Assembly (NCBI GenBank): GCA_009760855.2 | Contig: WPIO01000203.1 | Location: forward strand, 62,001 to 126,000 | DNA length: 64,000 bases | Direction: 5' to 3' | Source of the DNA: Cristatella mucedo | Lineage: Eukaryota; Bryozoa; Phylactolaemata; Cristatellidae | In this document: positions 35,942 to 47,984 of the stretch, piece by piece | How the letters are laid out: each line of letters starts with the position of its first letter | How positions within the stretch are numbered: position 1 is the first letter of the stretch | Position numbers and translations under genes: made by a program | The notes under the pieces: generated by a model | Database searches by the model: none | What the model saw: the letters and a program-made list of their open reading frames with translations, nothing else | Told to the model about the DNA's origin: nothing

Positions 35942-35982
35942 TATAGTGATGTCGACTGCCTCTGAAACTCGACATCACTATA
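35942..35982. repeat. 14-bp perfect inverted repeat with 13-base loop, U4 only
   Basis: TATAGTGATGTCGA (35942-35955) and TCGACATCACTATA (35969-35982). The matching sequences of U1 (~5432) and U5 (~41637) have no such symmetry. Confidence 0.9.
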
Positions 35983-36472
35983 TATCAACTCTCGACTTCT
36001 GCCTGCATCACGTCCCTCTCACAAGAAGAGGAAGCATAGGGCGTCATTGGCAGGTGAGGATCGTGCCTATCTATTGCCGACTCGCTTCCACTGCTCCGTC
36101 ATCTTATCTGTCTGCATCGTCCTTGCATGCCCAGTCTCTGTCTCTTACTCGTTCATTGTCAGTCTTTCCCCTAGCTTCCTCTTGCCTATGCCTCTATATC
36201 TATGTCTCTCTACATTTCTGCCTATCACAGTCTCTCACTTTCTTTGCCTCTATTCCCACCTTTTTGTCATTGTTAGTCTTAGCCTCTTAATATGACTTAT
36301 TCTCTTTCTCACTAGCTCACCTTCCCATGTACCTGAACATCAAGCTTGCTGCTCTCTAAGCTTGACCTCTTAGGTCTCCCTATTTCCTGCTGCAGCTACA
36401 TTTGTCCGTTATTTTCGTTGGTTCTCTCTTTTTTTCTGTTATTTCCTCCTCCGACCAGCTGCTAGCGGTAGC

Positions 36473-36558
36473 GTAATTTAATGTAATGTATGTACATCTA
36501 ATTTATGTACATGTAAGGAAATGTATGTATATGTAATGTGTGTACGTGTAATGTATGC
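36473..36558. repeat. TGTAATGTA-rich low-complexity stretch at U4/U5 boundary
   Basis: Degenerate AATGTATGTA/ATGTAATGT units lie exactly between the end of U4 (CAGCTGCTAGCGGTAGCG) and the start of the second 36.5-kb copy. Similar TAATG units form the tail of LINE-B insertions (58973-59000), so this could be an expanded LINE-B tail. Confidence 0.7.
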
Positions 36559-37819
36559 GGCTGTACAGCTTACAAAGTGTGATCGTCAGTGGCTAGCAGC
36601 AGTGAGCTGCTATTTACAGTCGTGGCAGAGCCGAGGCTGCCCAGCTTGCTTGATCTAAGCCGAGGTGTGTGACTAAATGGAAAACTAGGAACTGCCTCAT
36701 ACAGGCGACAGCATCCTGCCTAGCAGCGTTCTGGGTGGCAGACATTGTGGTGTTGGCATTTTAATGAGTGCCTGGCTGTGCTCGCCTTTGAGCCAGTGAG
36801 TCAGAGCAGCCACGTGCCAGAATGAGGGTCTGCAAGCGAAGTGCATGGTGACGATGTGGATGGGTACTGCACATAACCACTGATATGGCTTAGCCACTTC
36901 AATGGGTGTGTCCATATTGTGTGAATCAGCTGCACGTGTGCTTCCTGTTTCGTCTGACTGTCCACAGCCTCAGATGACTAGTGGAGGGCTGGCTATAAAG
37001 GTTACAGCACCGATCAGTGTGCCACCGGCCCTGATACCTGGCTGGCTGCATTCCATTCCCCCAACCTGATTACCGAAGCTATCCTCGGCCGACCCTTACG
37101 GCCTGCCGATTGGAGCAAATATATAAATATAAATATAGTGCTTGCTGAGCAGGAAATCGGTACCTCCCTGTCGCTGGTATTCAGAATAAGAATAGTCGAG
37201 CAGCTTTTGTACGCCCACCTTTAGTCCACTGGTCGATGGGTCGGCTGGCCATTTTGTTGGTGAGGGCAGAGCCTGCTATCTCAGGCACAGCTGCAATTTA
37301 GGTCTTGTCCGTTGCAGTAACCTGACCGGGTCGCCGTGGTGTTTACCAAAAACTCGTCTGCTTTCATCTGTATCAGGTTCCGAGGACGGCAAGCATCGGC
37401 TCTGCTGATAACTGCACTGGTACCAATAGGGCTGACTAGATGAAGAGCCACCGGTTCCACCCCGGTACTTGGCCGTTCTGGCAGCAAAGGAAGCTGGGAA
37501 GGAAGTGGCAGCTAGCAGAAGGCATGCTGATGTTACTGCATAAGAATTATTGATGTGACTTTAGCAGTCTAGGACCTCCTGAGATATGTATGCCCTTCAA
37601 CGTTGGTGGCCAGCAGTGTAGGACCACGATGGCACTTTTATCTTTTTTTGCAATGTCGTGCATTGTTTGGATTGCCTCATCTATGCCGTTTGTAGCTACT
37701 GCCACCACTGTTTGGGTTTGCCTCCCTCGTCTGCCTCCCTTTGGCAATCTCCTCTTCAGGGATTCGGTCCCGTATAATCTCTTGGTTGGAGCTCGTAGCT
37801 AGCTACCCTCTAGCTATCT

Positions 37820-38248
37820 TAATGGAAGACTCCAGAATATTTACGTGAATGGACACGCATCCTCTGAGAGCCTCTGAAATTTGGGGTACTGGTGAGCCGT
37901 AATGGCACACTAGGTAAGGCGGTTGCTTTCATGACCTTGGTCCCGAGGACGTGGGTTCAATTCCTGTGGTGGGCCATCCTTTATCGCCACTGCAAGTGGT
38001 GGTGATAGCCGTAAAGGCTCTTCTGTCGCTTTGCAAAAAGAGGCTGTTTAAGCAGCTACGATTTTTTTTTACCTCAGGGTTCCGTGCAAGGTCCGATTCT
38101 TTTCATGGTTTATACTCTCCCTCTTGCTAATGTGATGGTCAAGCACAATCTATGCTTTCACTTCTATGCAGATGACACCCTGTTGTACGTTGGCTGTGAT
38201 CCCTCCCAGCCTTCGGGCACCTCAAATTCTCTCAACTCAACTCACTTC
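37820..38248 (+). pseudogene. LINE-A reverse transcriptase fragment with intact YADD
   Basis: A ...NGH/QTSSEEPLKFG-type stretch (37840-37898) is interrupted by SINE-2. It resumes as PQGSVQGPILF-like (38075-38110) and FHFYADDTLLYV, with YADD at 38165-38176, the catalytic metal-binding box of reverse transcriptases. This is the only LINE-A piece in the window in which that box is intact. It is truncated on both sides and cannot function. Confidence 0.75.
37905..38070 (+). mobile_element. SINE-2, best copy
   Basis: A-box-like TGGCACACTAGG (~37897-37913), perfect B box GGTTCAATTCC (37954-37964), body GGGCCATCCTTTATCGCCAC, GTGGTGGTGATAGCCGTAAA, and a short T-run end (~38060). It splits the LINE-A reverse transcriptase between GGGGTAC and CCTCAGGGTTCC, so it is younger than that LINE copy. 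Confidence 0.75.
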
Positions 38249-39804
38249 GCATGCTGACGTTCCCTTTTGAGACCTGGGAACATCTACCAGCATGTAAAAC
38301 TTCACCATGCGAAGCTACTGCTGGCAGTCGCGCTGGGAGTCATCGGTGGCTGGATGGTTGTTGAGGCTGCTTCCTCATGCAGCCGGTTAACCTTTTCACT
38401 GGGCTTCTGCCCGTCAGGCTTTGTCAGCTGTCAAGGGTTAAGGGTTTTGCGGCAAGTTTGCGGTAATTCCTTACTTCCCCCTGCAAGTAGATGGCATAGA
38501 TCTATCAAGCTATTCTGCTGCTACGTAAAATGGAGCAGGCGGATATTGGTTGTACCAGATGCCTCTGCTTCTCCGACCGCAAGAGGAATGCAACGACGAT
38601 GGTACTCTGCAGTATTTTGATATTTCAAAGTTGTAACGTCATGTGCGATGCTGCTCGTTCATTCGGAAGACAATCAGAGCCCACGAGGCCTCACTGCGCT
38701 TTGGCACACTCCCAAACCTCCCTGATCTGCCGAAGTGTTTGTTTCATTAAGGCAAGCAAACTGTTGAATGACGCGGTCATTTGACTCGTTCGCGTTTAAC
38801 CCAAATTAATGAGCAGGTCTGGTTGGTATTTACTCACGCGTATGCGGAAAGCGATCAGATATCCTGAGGGCAATCACCGGCAGTCCTAGGTTAGGTGTGT
38901 CTGCATTGAGAACGTTGGTGCAGCCCCTGCAGGATTTGCTCCTTCAGGAGCCCTCTTGCAGTGACTGTATTGGTAGAAGGTACCCATTATCGGACAGGCT
39001 GTAGTTTCCGACTGCTTTAAATAAAAATGTAAAGTGTAGACGCTAGGCTCACTCCCACATCCACCTATAGCTCAGCTTCCATTGGCTGGTGGCTAGCATT
39101 TGCCACATTTCCATGCCACTGTTTATGTGGTGGCCCACACTTCACCTGATCTGCCGATCTTCGCTTGTAATAGTAATGTTCTAAAATAAGGATGGCCATG
39201 ATGAATTCGTACCAAAAAATTGAGATACTTTCTTCCAGATGCCCACGGCTAGCTGGGCAAGCGGCTACTGGTTATGGTGCCGGTAGTGTCTATATAGCCG
39301 GAGCTAGCGACAGAGGGTATGGTGCTGGTAGCATCTATACAGATGGGAGGAGGCATCGCGGCCCCCAGCAATCGCTTCATCCCATCTAGGCTTTTCTTTG
39401 TATACATGCACTATCTCTACTTAAGAGCTTGTTCGTTTCTTGAGAACAACTCTGGGCAGTCATCGGGCGAGTTCCACAGCCAGATCATCAACCAACCTCT
39501 TCCGTCACCCAGCCACACTTGTATATCAATTTTCTACCGCACCTTACCTCCACCTACTGCCACGCAAGCATACGTGAATGCCTGTCTTTCAGCACTCACA
39601 ATAATTCATGTGTGTTTTCATGCGAGCAAGTGTGCTCGAGCGATTTTGGTGGTCACATGTAGCCGGCAGATTGGTTGTAATGCAAAACACAATCGTGACA
39701 AGGATGGATGAATCGGGACGACTGTCGATAGTAGTGAGTAGCATGAAAGTAGGAGCAAGGGTCGGCTGGAATAGGTATTCTCAAGTCGGCCGCAGTAGAG
39801 GGAC

Positions 39805-39962
<158 letters not shown>

Positions 39963-40214
39963 ATGTTATTGCATAAGAATTATTGATGTGACTTTAGCAG
40001 TTTGGGACCTCCTGAGATATGTATGCCCTTCAACGTTGGTGGCCAGCAGTGTAGGACCATGTAGGCACTTTTACCTTTTTTTACAATATAGCTCATCGTC
40101 GCAGCCGTTTGTAGCTACTGACTCTATATTTGGGTTTGTCTCCCCGTCTGCCTCCCTTTGGCATTCTCCTCTCCAGGGAATCGTTCCCATATATAGTTTC
40201 TTGGCTGGAGTTCG

Positions 40215-41490
40215 CTGCTACCTATCCTCTAGCTATCTCAATAGAAGAATCAAGAATATTGACGTTAATGGACAAACATCCTCTGAGGAGCCTCTGAAAT
40301 TTGGGTAACTCACGGCTCCGTGCTAGGTCCGGTTGTTTTCACGGTTTATACTCTTCCTCTTGCTGATGCCATTGCCAAGCACAATCTAGGCTTTCACTAG
40401 TATAGGGATGACACCAAGCTGTACATTTGCTGTGATTCGTCCCAGCCTTCGAGCACCTCAAATACCCTCAACTCACTTGCTGCATGTATTAATGACATCT
40501 GCTCACGAATGGCAGAAAATCTTCCTAAATTAAACGACGATAAAACTACCTTAATAGTTATTGGGCAAACCCAGTGTGATTCAAAAATTGGAAAGACTGA
40601 CCCTCAAAATTAGCTCTGCCAGCATATCTCCCGTTAAATTGGCTCAAAATCTAGGTGTCATGTTCCAAAGTGACCTCTCTTTAAATGACCAGATCAGCTC
40701 AGCAATCAAGTCTGCCTACTTGCAGCTACATAACATTGCTAAACTTAAGGCTTGTTTAGATAACGATACCATTGCTAAGTTGGTCCATGCATTTGTGACG
40801 TCCCGTCTTTACTTCTGTAACTCAATGCTTGCTGGCCTACCAACAATTGAAATCAGGCTAATACAGCTGGTCCTAAAATCTCTGCAGCTAGGTTTGTCTG
40901 TGGTAGCTTTGCAGTTGTCACATCACGCCACTTCTCATCGAATTGCACTGGCTACAAGTCAAGCAACGGATCGACTTCAAGGTTTTGTCGCTCACTTTTA
41001 GGTCACTTTATTCTTTGGCTCCAACCTACATCTTAGATCTGCTCCCCCACCAGGCCAAGCAGCGTACCACCTGCTTTTCGGAATCCAAAAGTTTACCAGT
41101 ACCTCGTACAAGCCTCAAAACCTTTGTTGGTGACCGTGCATTTAGTTTGCATGATCCCAAAGCCTGGAACTCACTCGCGACTTGCATCACAACATTCCTG
41201 ACTTAACCACGTTTAAAAAGATTTTAAAAGCACACCTATTTAGGACAGCATTTAGTGGGTCCCTTTGATTTGTCCTTCATGTGATTATGTGTGCTGACAC
41301 TGTGCATGGTGCCACCAACCACATTTGATGTTGACCCTGCCCTTGTTAACCCTAACCATATTATTCATGTTGTTTATCAAGCAATATATTACTCACCATT
41401 GAGTCGCTTTTCCTTTTGCAGCAAATGTAAAGCGCTTATAATTAGAATACATTCACTGAGGGTGCATCATTAAGTGAATTATTTTTATTA
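40215..41490 (+). mobile_element. LINE-A (L2/CR1-group) 3' part in U5, inactive
   Basis: Starts in the reverse transcriptase (YLN..IKNIDVNGQTSSEEPLKFG at ~40220-40305). The YADD box is destroyed by a stop and changes (FH*YRDD near 40388-40405). An open stretch 40561-41001 covers KLAQNLGVMFQSDLSLNDQI and LVHAFVTSRLYFCNSMLAGL. After a frameshift, 40943-41206 covers SLAPTYILDLLP, RTSLKTF and PKAWNSLAT, the usual C-terminal end of L2-type RTs. The 3' UTR and hairpin with a short tail end at ~41490. Confidence 0.85.
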
Positions 41491-41769
41491 GTCCCCTGTG
41501 TTTGCTTCCAGACGGCGTCTATTGCTTGCACGAGAATAGCCCATGCCTGTTACGTGTGGGTGTGGTTTGCCGAGCAGTCGGTCTTGGGAAACTTAACATG
41601 GTCATACTGTGCCCTGCAGCCAGCTAGCACCTGCTCATGGTAACGTCAACTTCGTCAGGAGCGTCGGTATCACCACCATCTCACAAGAAGAGATTCATTA
41701 GCTGGTAAGGATTGAGCCTATCTATTTACGGCTCTCTTCCATTGTTGTACCATCTAATCTGTCTGCCTC

Positions 41770-42164
41770 TTCCTTTCCTGTTCTGTCACTGTCTCTAAAT
41801 CTCCTATGGTTAGTCTATCCCCTTGCTTTGTCCCTCTATGCCTCTATATCTTTGTCTTTCTACATTTCTGCCTATCACCGTCTCTTACTGTCTTGCTCAT
41901 ATTCTATTTCTTCATTTCGATTATTTCCGTTTGTCTCTCAGTATTTGCCTCCCACTTGCTTTATTACTCACCTTCCATTTTACCTCCGTCATCGAGCTTT
42001 CATCGTTCTACTTGTACCTCTCTGATCCCCTCACCGATCATAGCATATGCCTCTGTCAGCCTTTTCCTCTTGTTCTCTCTCTCTCTCTCCATCTGCTCTC
42101 CATGTCCGTATTCATCTTCATGTCCGTCTTTGTCTCTGGCTCTGTTTCCGTCTCCATCTATGTA

Positions 42165-42237
<73 letters not shown>

Positions 42238-42305
42238 ATGGCTCTCTGTCTCTGTATCTCCCTGTCTCCTGTTTCTGTCTCTGCATCTCCCTATTTCTGT
42301 TTGTT
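41770..42305. repeat. Pyrimidine-rich tract with (CT)n in U5
   Basis: CT-rich DNA with an uninterrupted CT run at about 42165-42232. The 184-codon and 167-codon frames here encode only Leu/Ser/Cys-rich repeats and are rejected as genes. Confidence 0.9.
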
Positions 42306-43028
42306 CACACCTGGAACAGCTGCTAGGGGTAGTACTAATTGCTGCTACTTAATTGGATAACACGATATTCGAGTGATCAGCAGCACAGAAAAAGCGAAGG
42401 TTGCCGAATGTTCTAGACTAGGATTTCCTAATATGCACATTTCCATAATCGACAGTGATTAAGGTCTGGATTCCTAGTGACTTAGGTGGAACTGTCAGCA
42501 AAAATTGATCTGTCATCTTGCGAACCTAAGAAGTTGAAGTCTTGGCTCAAAAAGTCGTTCAAAAGAAATATTTTATTAAATATTTTTAGTTAGATGCCTT
42601 AGGCATTGCTTAATTACTTGCTAGTTGTATTATACTTGTTGTGGCTGCTCGCGAATATCAAGCAGTGACTTGTGGTGGTGCAGACAACCGCTCTATTTTT
42701 CGTAAAGTGCAAGCTTCGCTGGGTAGCAGCGATGAGCTGCCATTTACAGTCGTGAGGGATCTAAGGCTGCCCGCTATGCTTGATGTGAACCGAGGTGCTC
42801 AAATGCATAGAAAACGAGGTGCTGCCAATATATTCGTGTGGCTGACTGAGCATGTGCAAGCACAGTGCAGATGTGCACTGCACAAAGCCACTGCCGTCGC
42901 TTAGCCACTTAAACGTCATTGTCCCTACAAAGTGAATCAGCTGCACGAAAGCTGCCTGATTCGTCTGACTGCCCTTGGCTGAGCCAGGCAGGGGATGGGA
43001 CTGGTTATGCAGGTTACAGCCCTATGCC

Positions 43029-43312
43029 ACATTCTTTTCAGCGTTCCTGAGCTGCTATTTTTGAGGGCGCTTTATCAAGTGCAATATTATTATTATTATT
43101 TCTATGCTACTCACTACCTCAACTGCTCTCCTGACTCTGCTATGCTTTTCACTTTCTCTTTGTGGCGTGAAACGAAGTCTGTTGGCTATCGAATGCGTAC
43201 CAAAAGCCGCTTAGGCTATGAATGGGCTACACAAAAGTCTCCTGCGTAACACTCACATGGTCTTTATGATTTTGTGGAGTTACAGACAGAGATACATGAC
43301 ATGACATGACTC
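43029..43312 (+). mobile_element. LINE-B 3' tail in U6 with (ACATG)n end
   Basis: Matches LINE-B from TTTTCAGC.GTCCTGAGCTGC through CTCACTACCTCAACTGCTCT to GAGTTACAGACAGAGATACA, ending in ATGAC repeats (43294-43312). U2 lacks it. A 40-bp LINE-A tail sits inside it. Confidence 0.8.
43060..43099 (+). mobile_element. Minimal 40-bp LINE-A tail nested in LINE-B
   Basis: GAGGGCGCTTTATCAAGTGC followed by an ATT run: only the last arm of the LINE-A hairpin plus its tail. It interrupts CTATTTCTATGC of LINE-B. Confidence 0.75.
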
Positions 43313-44379
43313 GACATATGCCCCCAAGTCGTCCTGTCAATGCATCGGATGCTATGGTGTTGGGGCCTAGCATAGTTTCCCAGGCACAGCTGCAGCTTAG
43401 ATATCGTCTCAAGCCATAACCTGATCGGGTCGCCATACTGCAGTTTGCCAAAACGTATCTGTTTTAATTTACAGGATCTCAGAACCACAGCCATCGGCTC
43501 TTTGGAGAACCGCACTGGTAACAATAAGGCTGGCTTGAAGAAGACCCGCCGGCGCAAGCCCTGTCCTTGGCCGTTCTGGCGACAAAGGACGCTAGGAAGG
43601 AAGAGGCGACTTTCAGAAGGCATGCCTCTAGCAGCGTCTGGTTTCCTTTGAGGCTTGAGTGCATCTGCTTGCACGAGCAGCTGGTCTATCCGAAGTGACT
43701 GTTGGCCTTTGCGCTGGGGTCGGAGGCAGCCGCTTGGTTGCTGAGGCTGCTTCCTCACGCCACCAACCATCCACTTCACCCTGAGCATCTGCCCGGCTCT
43801 CTGTGTCTGGTGGAAAGCGGTGGGCGTAGGCTGTGCGATGCACCAGTAAAGCGTGGGTGACCGAAATCTGGGCACTGTTGGAGAGCTGCGACATACAGAC
43901 GAGAGAGGGGCCAGACGGAAAGCTTCTGACATGCAGCTGACCGAGCTGAGCTTTTGTCGTCGTTCTTCAGCCTGAGAGTTGAGGCCACTCTCTAGCTATT
44001 CTGCTTGTGGCACCTGGTGCGATGGCTGCTGTCGTTTTTCCATGCGGTAAAGCTGACTCTGACTGTTTGGCTCACCTTCGCTGCTGGCATTGAGGCAGTA
44101 GAGTTCACGTGGGCGATTGTCTAGTTGCAATTTAATGCTTCGTAGCCGTAGTGTACCTTCTTGCGACGTCGCACAGCCTTCTGTGGGATGTCTCCGGCCA
44201 ACGACGGCTCTGCTAACGCTGTATCGACTTACAGCATCGATGATCCGCCTGGTTGGGTCCTTCGCTATCCGCTTTCAAAAAAAATTTCAATCTTCCAAAT
44301 CTGTTTCAATTATCTGTTGATGGAAGCGATTGCTATTCGCATAGCCCGACTCACTTACCGACTGGTGCTCCTCAGTTTT

Positions 44380-47310
44380 TAGGTTTGACTTGCTAGTTTG
44401 GTTTAGAAAATCCTCATTCGAGGAGTTGCATTCCATTCTTCAAACTGTAATGGTTTTCATTCTTCAACTAGTGCATATCTCCTAGAACTGCCTAAGGTTA
44501 CAAAGAAGAGTTTCCTTCGGCTTACCTGAAACGCCCTTAGCCATTGTTGTGCCTTTGGTAGCCAACAGATGTCAGCCGTGATGCAATCAGGTCTTCATCA
44601 AAGACAATGCCTATCACTGTTGTGATATACCGGCCTCCTTCGGGCTGTCTAAACTTGTGTACAGAGGAGTTTCCAGGGTTCCTCGCAAAAATATTTGAGT
44701 GTGACAGACCGTTACTTATTGTAGGATACTTAAACATTCACGTTGACAACCCTAGCAACAGCCAGGTGCGCTCATTTCTTGACTGTCCGGAGAACTTTGG
44801 TTTGGCCCAACACGTTAATCATAGCACCCACGTCGGCGGCGACATTTAGATCTCGTGATCACTAATGGTTTCCTCCCAACTGACCATGTGGTATACCCAC
44901 TGACCCTCTCAGATCGTCGTTCCGTCTTGTTTACTGTTCCTGCTCCCTCGTACGTACAGGGCAATGCCAAATTTTTCAAATGATGTAACTTACAAAGCAT
45001 TGACATGGACAAGTTTTTGAAACCTGTTTGTGATGATGGTCTTCTTGATTTGTATTCAGACTCGACCAGTAGCCTCGATACCTTCACTGACGCTATGAAC
45101 ACAAAAATTAGGAGTGGTCTTGACAAGCATGCTCCCGTTCGCTCTATCTGTATTCAAAGTCGTTGAGATTCCCTTCAATTTACAAAAAAGCTCCCAAAGA
45201 TGCGGCGGTTTAAGCACAGGCTTAAACGTCGTTGCAAGAAATCGGGGTCTGATGCAGATCTAGTCAATTTTAAAACTTCCTTCGAGTTTACACCCAAAAG
45301 TTTAAAAAACAAGGGCTTATTTTTTTATTAGAAAGCTGAAATCCTGCCAGTCGGACCCTAAAGAGATGTATAAGACAGTAGACCATTTACTGGCCGATGC
45401 AGTGAGGTCTGACTCCCCAGATATTAGGGGCTGAGCGAAAAAGTGTTCAGCCTTCTTTACTGAAATAATTGTGCACATCTGTGCCTCCATTAAGCGCCCT
45501 CTGACTGAAGCAATCGCGGTTGCTCAACCTGTGACCTTCCTAATAAGTTCTCCGATGTTTCTGCCTGCGATGTGGCTGCCTTAATAAGGTCTAGCAAAAA
45601 GACCTCGTCACCTGAAGACCCTATACCTTCATCTCTGTGGTCTTCAGTGGCAGACCAACTTAGCCCTGGCATAACCAAGAACTGTAATGCTTCTTCGGGA
45701 AAAAGGGTCATCCCCAAGTCTTTCACATTGGCAATCGTTAGACCCCTTCTTAAAAAGCCTGGATTAGACACAGAGGTCCTAGCAAACTATTGCTCAGTTT
45801 CCCTTCTGCCTTTCTTATTATCAAAGATTCTTAAAAAAACCGTTTCTAAGCAGCTGGTAAAACACATTGAAAATAATGGAATGTCAGAAACATTTCAATA
45901 ATGGTTCAAAAGGCAGCACTCCACTGAAACTGCTCTACTCCGTGCTAACACTGAAATTCTACGTGGCAACGACGACGGGAATGTCACTGCCCTAGCTCTG
46001 CTAGATCTGTCCGTTGCCTTCGAGACTATTGATCCCGAAGTTCTGCTCGAACGATTGAGATCAACGATCGGCAGACGAAACGGCAGACGAATCACTGGTA
46101 TGGTTTAAATCATACTTGTCTGATCGTGTTCAATCCGTGTCGTGTGGGGGTCAGGTCTCACGCGAGAAGGGTCACCTGTGGCGCCCCTCGAGGGTCTGTA
46201 CTCGGTCACTTGCTGTTCTCCATTTAAACGCAGTCTCTGGGTAAAGTGATTAGGGCCTGTGGAATAGGATATCATTTCAATGCTGATAATACTCAGTTGT
46301 ATTTGTCATTCAAACCGTCGGAATCTGCTGCGGCAACGGAGAAACTGAATGCTTGCCTTGCCGACATTCGATCCTGGATGTCGGAAAACTTCCTGAAATT
46401 AAATGATAAAAAAACCGAACTGCTGCTCATAGGGCACCCTAAGCGTGTGGCACGATTAAAAGGCTTTGCTTTTCTAATAGGTGATGCTGTTGTGCGGCCT
46501 TCACCGCTTGCTCGTAATCTAGGTGTCGTGTTCGACAGATGCCTCAATATCAAAAGCTTCATCCAGAAGACTGCCTCTACAGCTAGCCATGACATCCGAT
46601 CCATATCCAAGATAAGGAGGTGTCCCCCACAGTGGCTTGTAAAAAAATTAACCCCCTCTTTAGTTGTGTCTCGTCTTGATTATTGTAATTCGCTTTTTGC
46701 TGGACTGCCAAAGAAAGCAATTTGGCCGCTGCAGCGGACTTTGGATATGGCTGCAAGCCTAGTCTTCAAGTCCAAGCTGTTTAAGAACGTGTCTCCTTTG
46801 CTAAAAGAGCTAGGATGGTAGCCGGTTGAGCGACGGATACAGAGCAAAGGTCTTAAGCTGACACACAAGGCCCACCATGGCTTGGCTCCTCCATACCTAG
46901 CTGAACTGCTGCACCAGTTTCAGCATCTTCGCACCCTTAGGTCCTGTGTGGACAAGAAAATAGCTGTCCCATTCCTCTGCTTAAAGACCATTGGCGTCTG
47001 AAGCTTTATCTTTGCACGTCCTTGACTGTGGAACTTGCTTCCACAATTCTAACGCAACGACAACTACTGTCCTACTGCCGACTATGGCTCATCCTTTTCA
47101 GCTGTCCTGAGCTGCTACTTCCATGCTACTCACTACCTTAACTGCTCTCCTGACTCTACCATGCTTCCCATTTTCTATTTATTGAGTGTGACAAAGTTTT
47201 TTGGCTACCGAATGCGTACAAAAGCCGCTTAGGCTGTGAGTGAGCTATACAAAACTGTCCTGCATAACAGCCACATGGTCTCTATGACAGTGGAGTCACA
47301 GATGGAGATA
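44380..47310 (+). mobile_element. LINE-B, copy 2, dead
   Basis: Partner of 7440-10390. Endonuclease part: MPITVVIYRPPSG (44608-44646) and DRPLLIVGYLNIHVDNPSNS (44704-44763), the region where AP endonucleases carry GDxN-type residues; here GDFN has become GYLN. RT: KPGLDTEVLANY (45750-45790) and a LLDLSVAFETI-like motif A (~45995-46030, where the usual AFDT is altered). The catalytic box reads FNADNTQLYLSF (NADN at 46279-46290), so both YADD positions that matter are changed. A 191-codon open piece (46246-46821) covers the region after it, then the C-terminal part and 3' UTR to ~47310. Confidence 0.85.
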
Positions 47311-47314
47311 CATG

Positions 47315-47770
47315 CAGAAGTAGGTGAGGTGGTTGGTTTTTATGGACTTTGGTACAGAGACCGTGGTTTGAATCCTAATGAGGGTGAGTCGTGTACTTTG
47401 TTTCACACATGAGTGAGCCAGCCGACGAGCAACACCAACTGTTTATTGCACAAGGCACTGAGCCGCAAGATGCACGACTGCCTTCGCCCCCTTCTCAACA
47501 TCGAGTCTCCTGTCCTCGACTCCGGCTTTGCTTAGCCGACTGGGATGGTGAATCCACCATCTTTTCACCAGTGGTTTATCGGCCTCTGTCAACGCCTCAT
47601 TAGAAGCGTACCACAGCTGTGCACAGGCCCCTCTCGAGGATGCTATGACCAGCTGTTGAGGAAGGGAGTGGTACCAGCCAGCATGCAATTAAACTACAAG
47701 TCGTTATTGACACTGGAAGTGGTATTGATAGCAGCCAAGGCTTTAATGTCGCTTTTCAAAATATTCTGTT
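47315..47770 (+). mobile_element. SINE-2-like element behind LINE-B, copy 2
   Basis: B box GGTTTGAATCC at 47365-47375, with a preceding GTGAGGTGGTTGG A-box-like region. It is collinear with 10400-10860. Confidence 0.5.
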
Positions 47771-47984
47771 AAATCAGGTAGTGTTTATATCTCGTACATC
47801 AAAGAGCAATAATAAGTGCAGGTGTGTCATATGGGGAGTTAAAGAGCCGAAATATCAACTCAGAATAGCTGCAAAGGACAATTCAGAGTCGGCAGAAAAA
47901 GATTTATAATTACGGAATAATCAGAAAAGTACGTTCCGTAGAATAGGACCTGCTTAGCAAAACCTTCAATTATCTACGGTATTT

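Larger units (their letters stand above)
31726..36472. repeat. U unit, copy 4 (U4), most complete
   Basis: About 4.75 kb without a LINE insertion, so it best shows the ancestral unit. Matches: start tract 31751-31900 with 60-200 of U1, 32670-33030 with 1018-1290, 33640-33990 with 1655-2010, 34090-35160 with 2400-3290, 35440-35530 with the pre-microsatellite flank, and 36000-36440 with the pyrimidine-rich end. No gene is recognised. Confidence 0.75.
37531..38248 (+). mobile_element. 718-bp composite insertion with 9-bp flanking direct repeats
   Basis: Flanked by GCATGCTGA at 37522-37530 and 38249-38257. The insert begins with the conserved U sequence that normally follows the microsatellite (TGCATAAGAATTATTGATGT, as at 39970) and runs into LINE-A reverse transcriptase, ending abruptly after FHFYADDTLLY. 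It also contains a SINE-2. U1 and U6 have no insert here. It is a duplicate of the 39965-40490 neighbourhood moved about 2.4 kb upstream. Confidence 0.75.
42560..44280. repeat. U unit, copy 6 (U6), truncated by LINE-B
   Basis: Begins with TTACTTGCTAGTT (as at 56 and 31770) and runs through the 43680-43990 region that matches U2 6576-7080. A LINE-B tail interrupts it at 43029-43312. A minus-strand frame of 222 codons (43264-43932) covers it but no domain is recognised. Confidence 0.75.

Noticed and set aside
41806-42360. 184-codon and 167-codon open frames on the plus strand
   Set aside because: They lie in CT-rich low-complexity DNA and encode Leu/Ser/Cys repeats. The partner tract in U1 keeps neither frame nor length.
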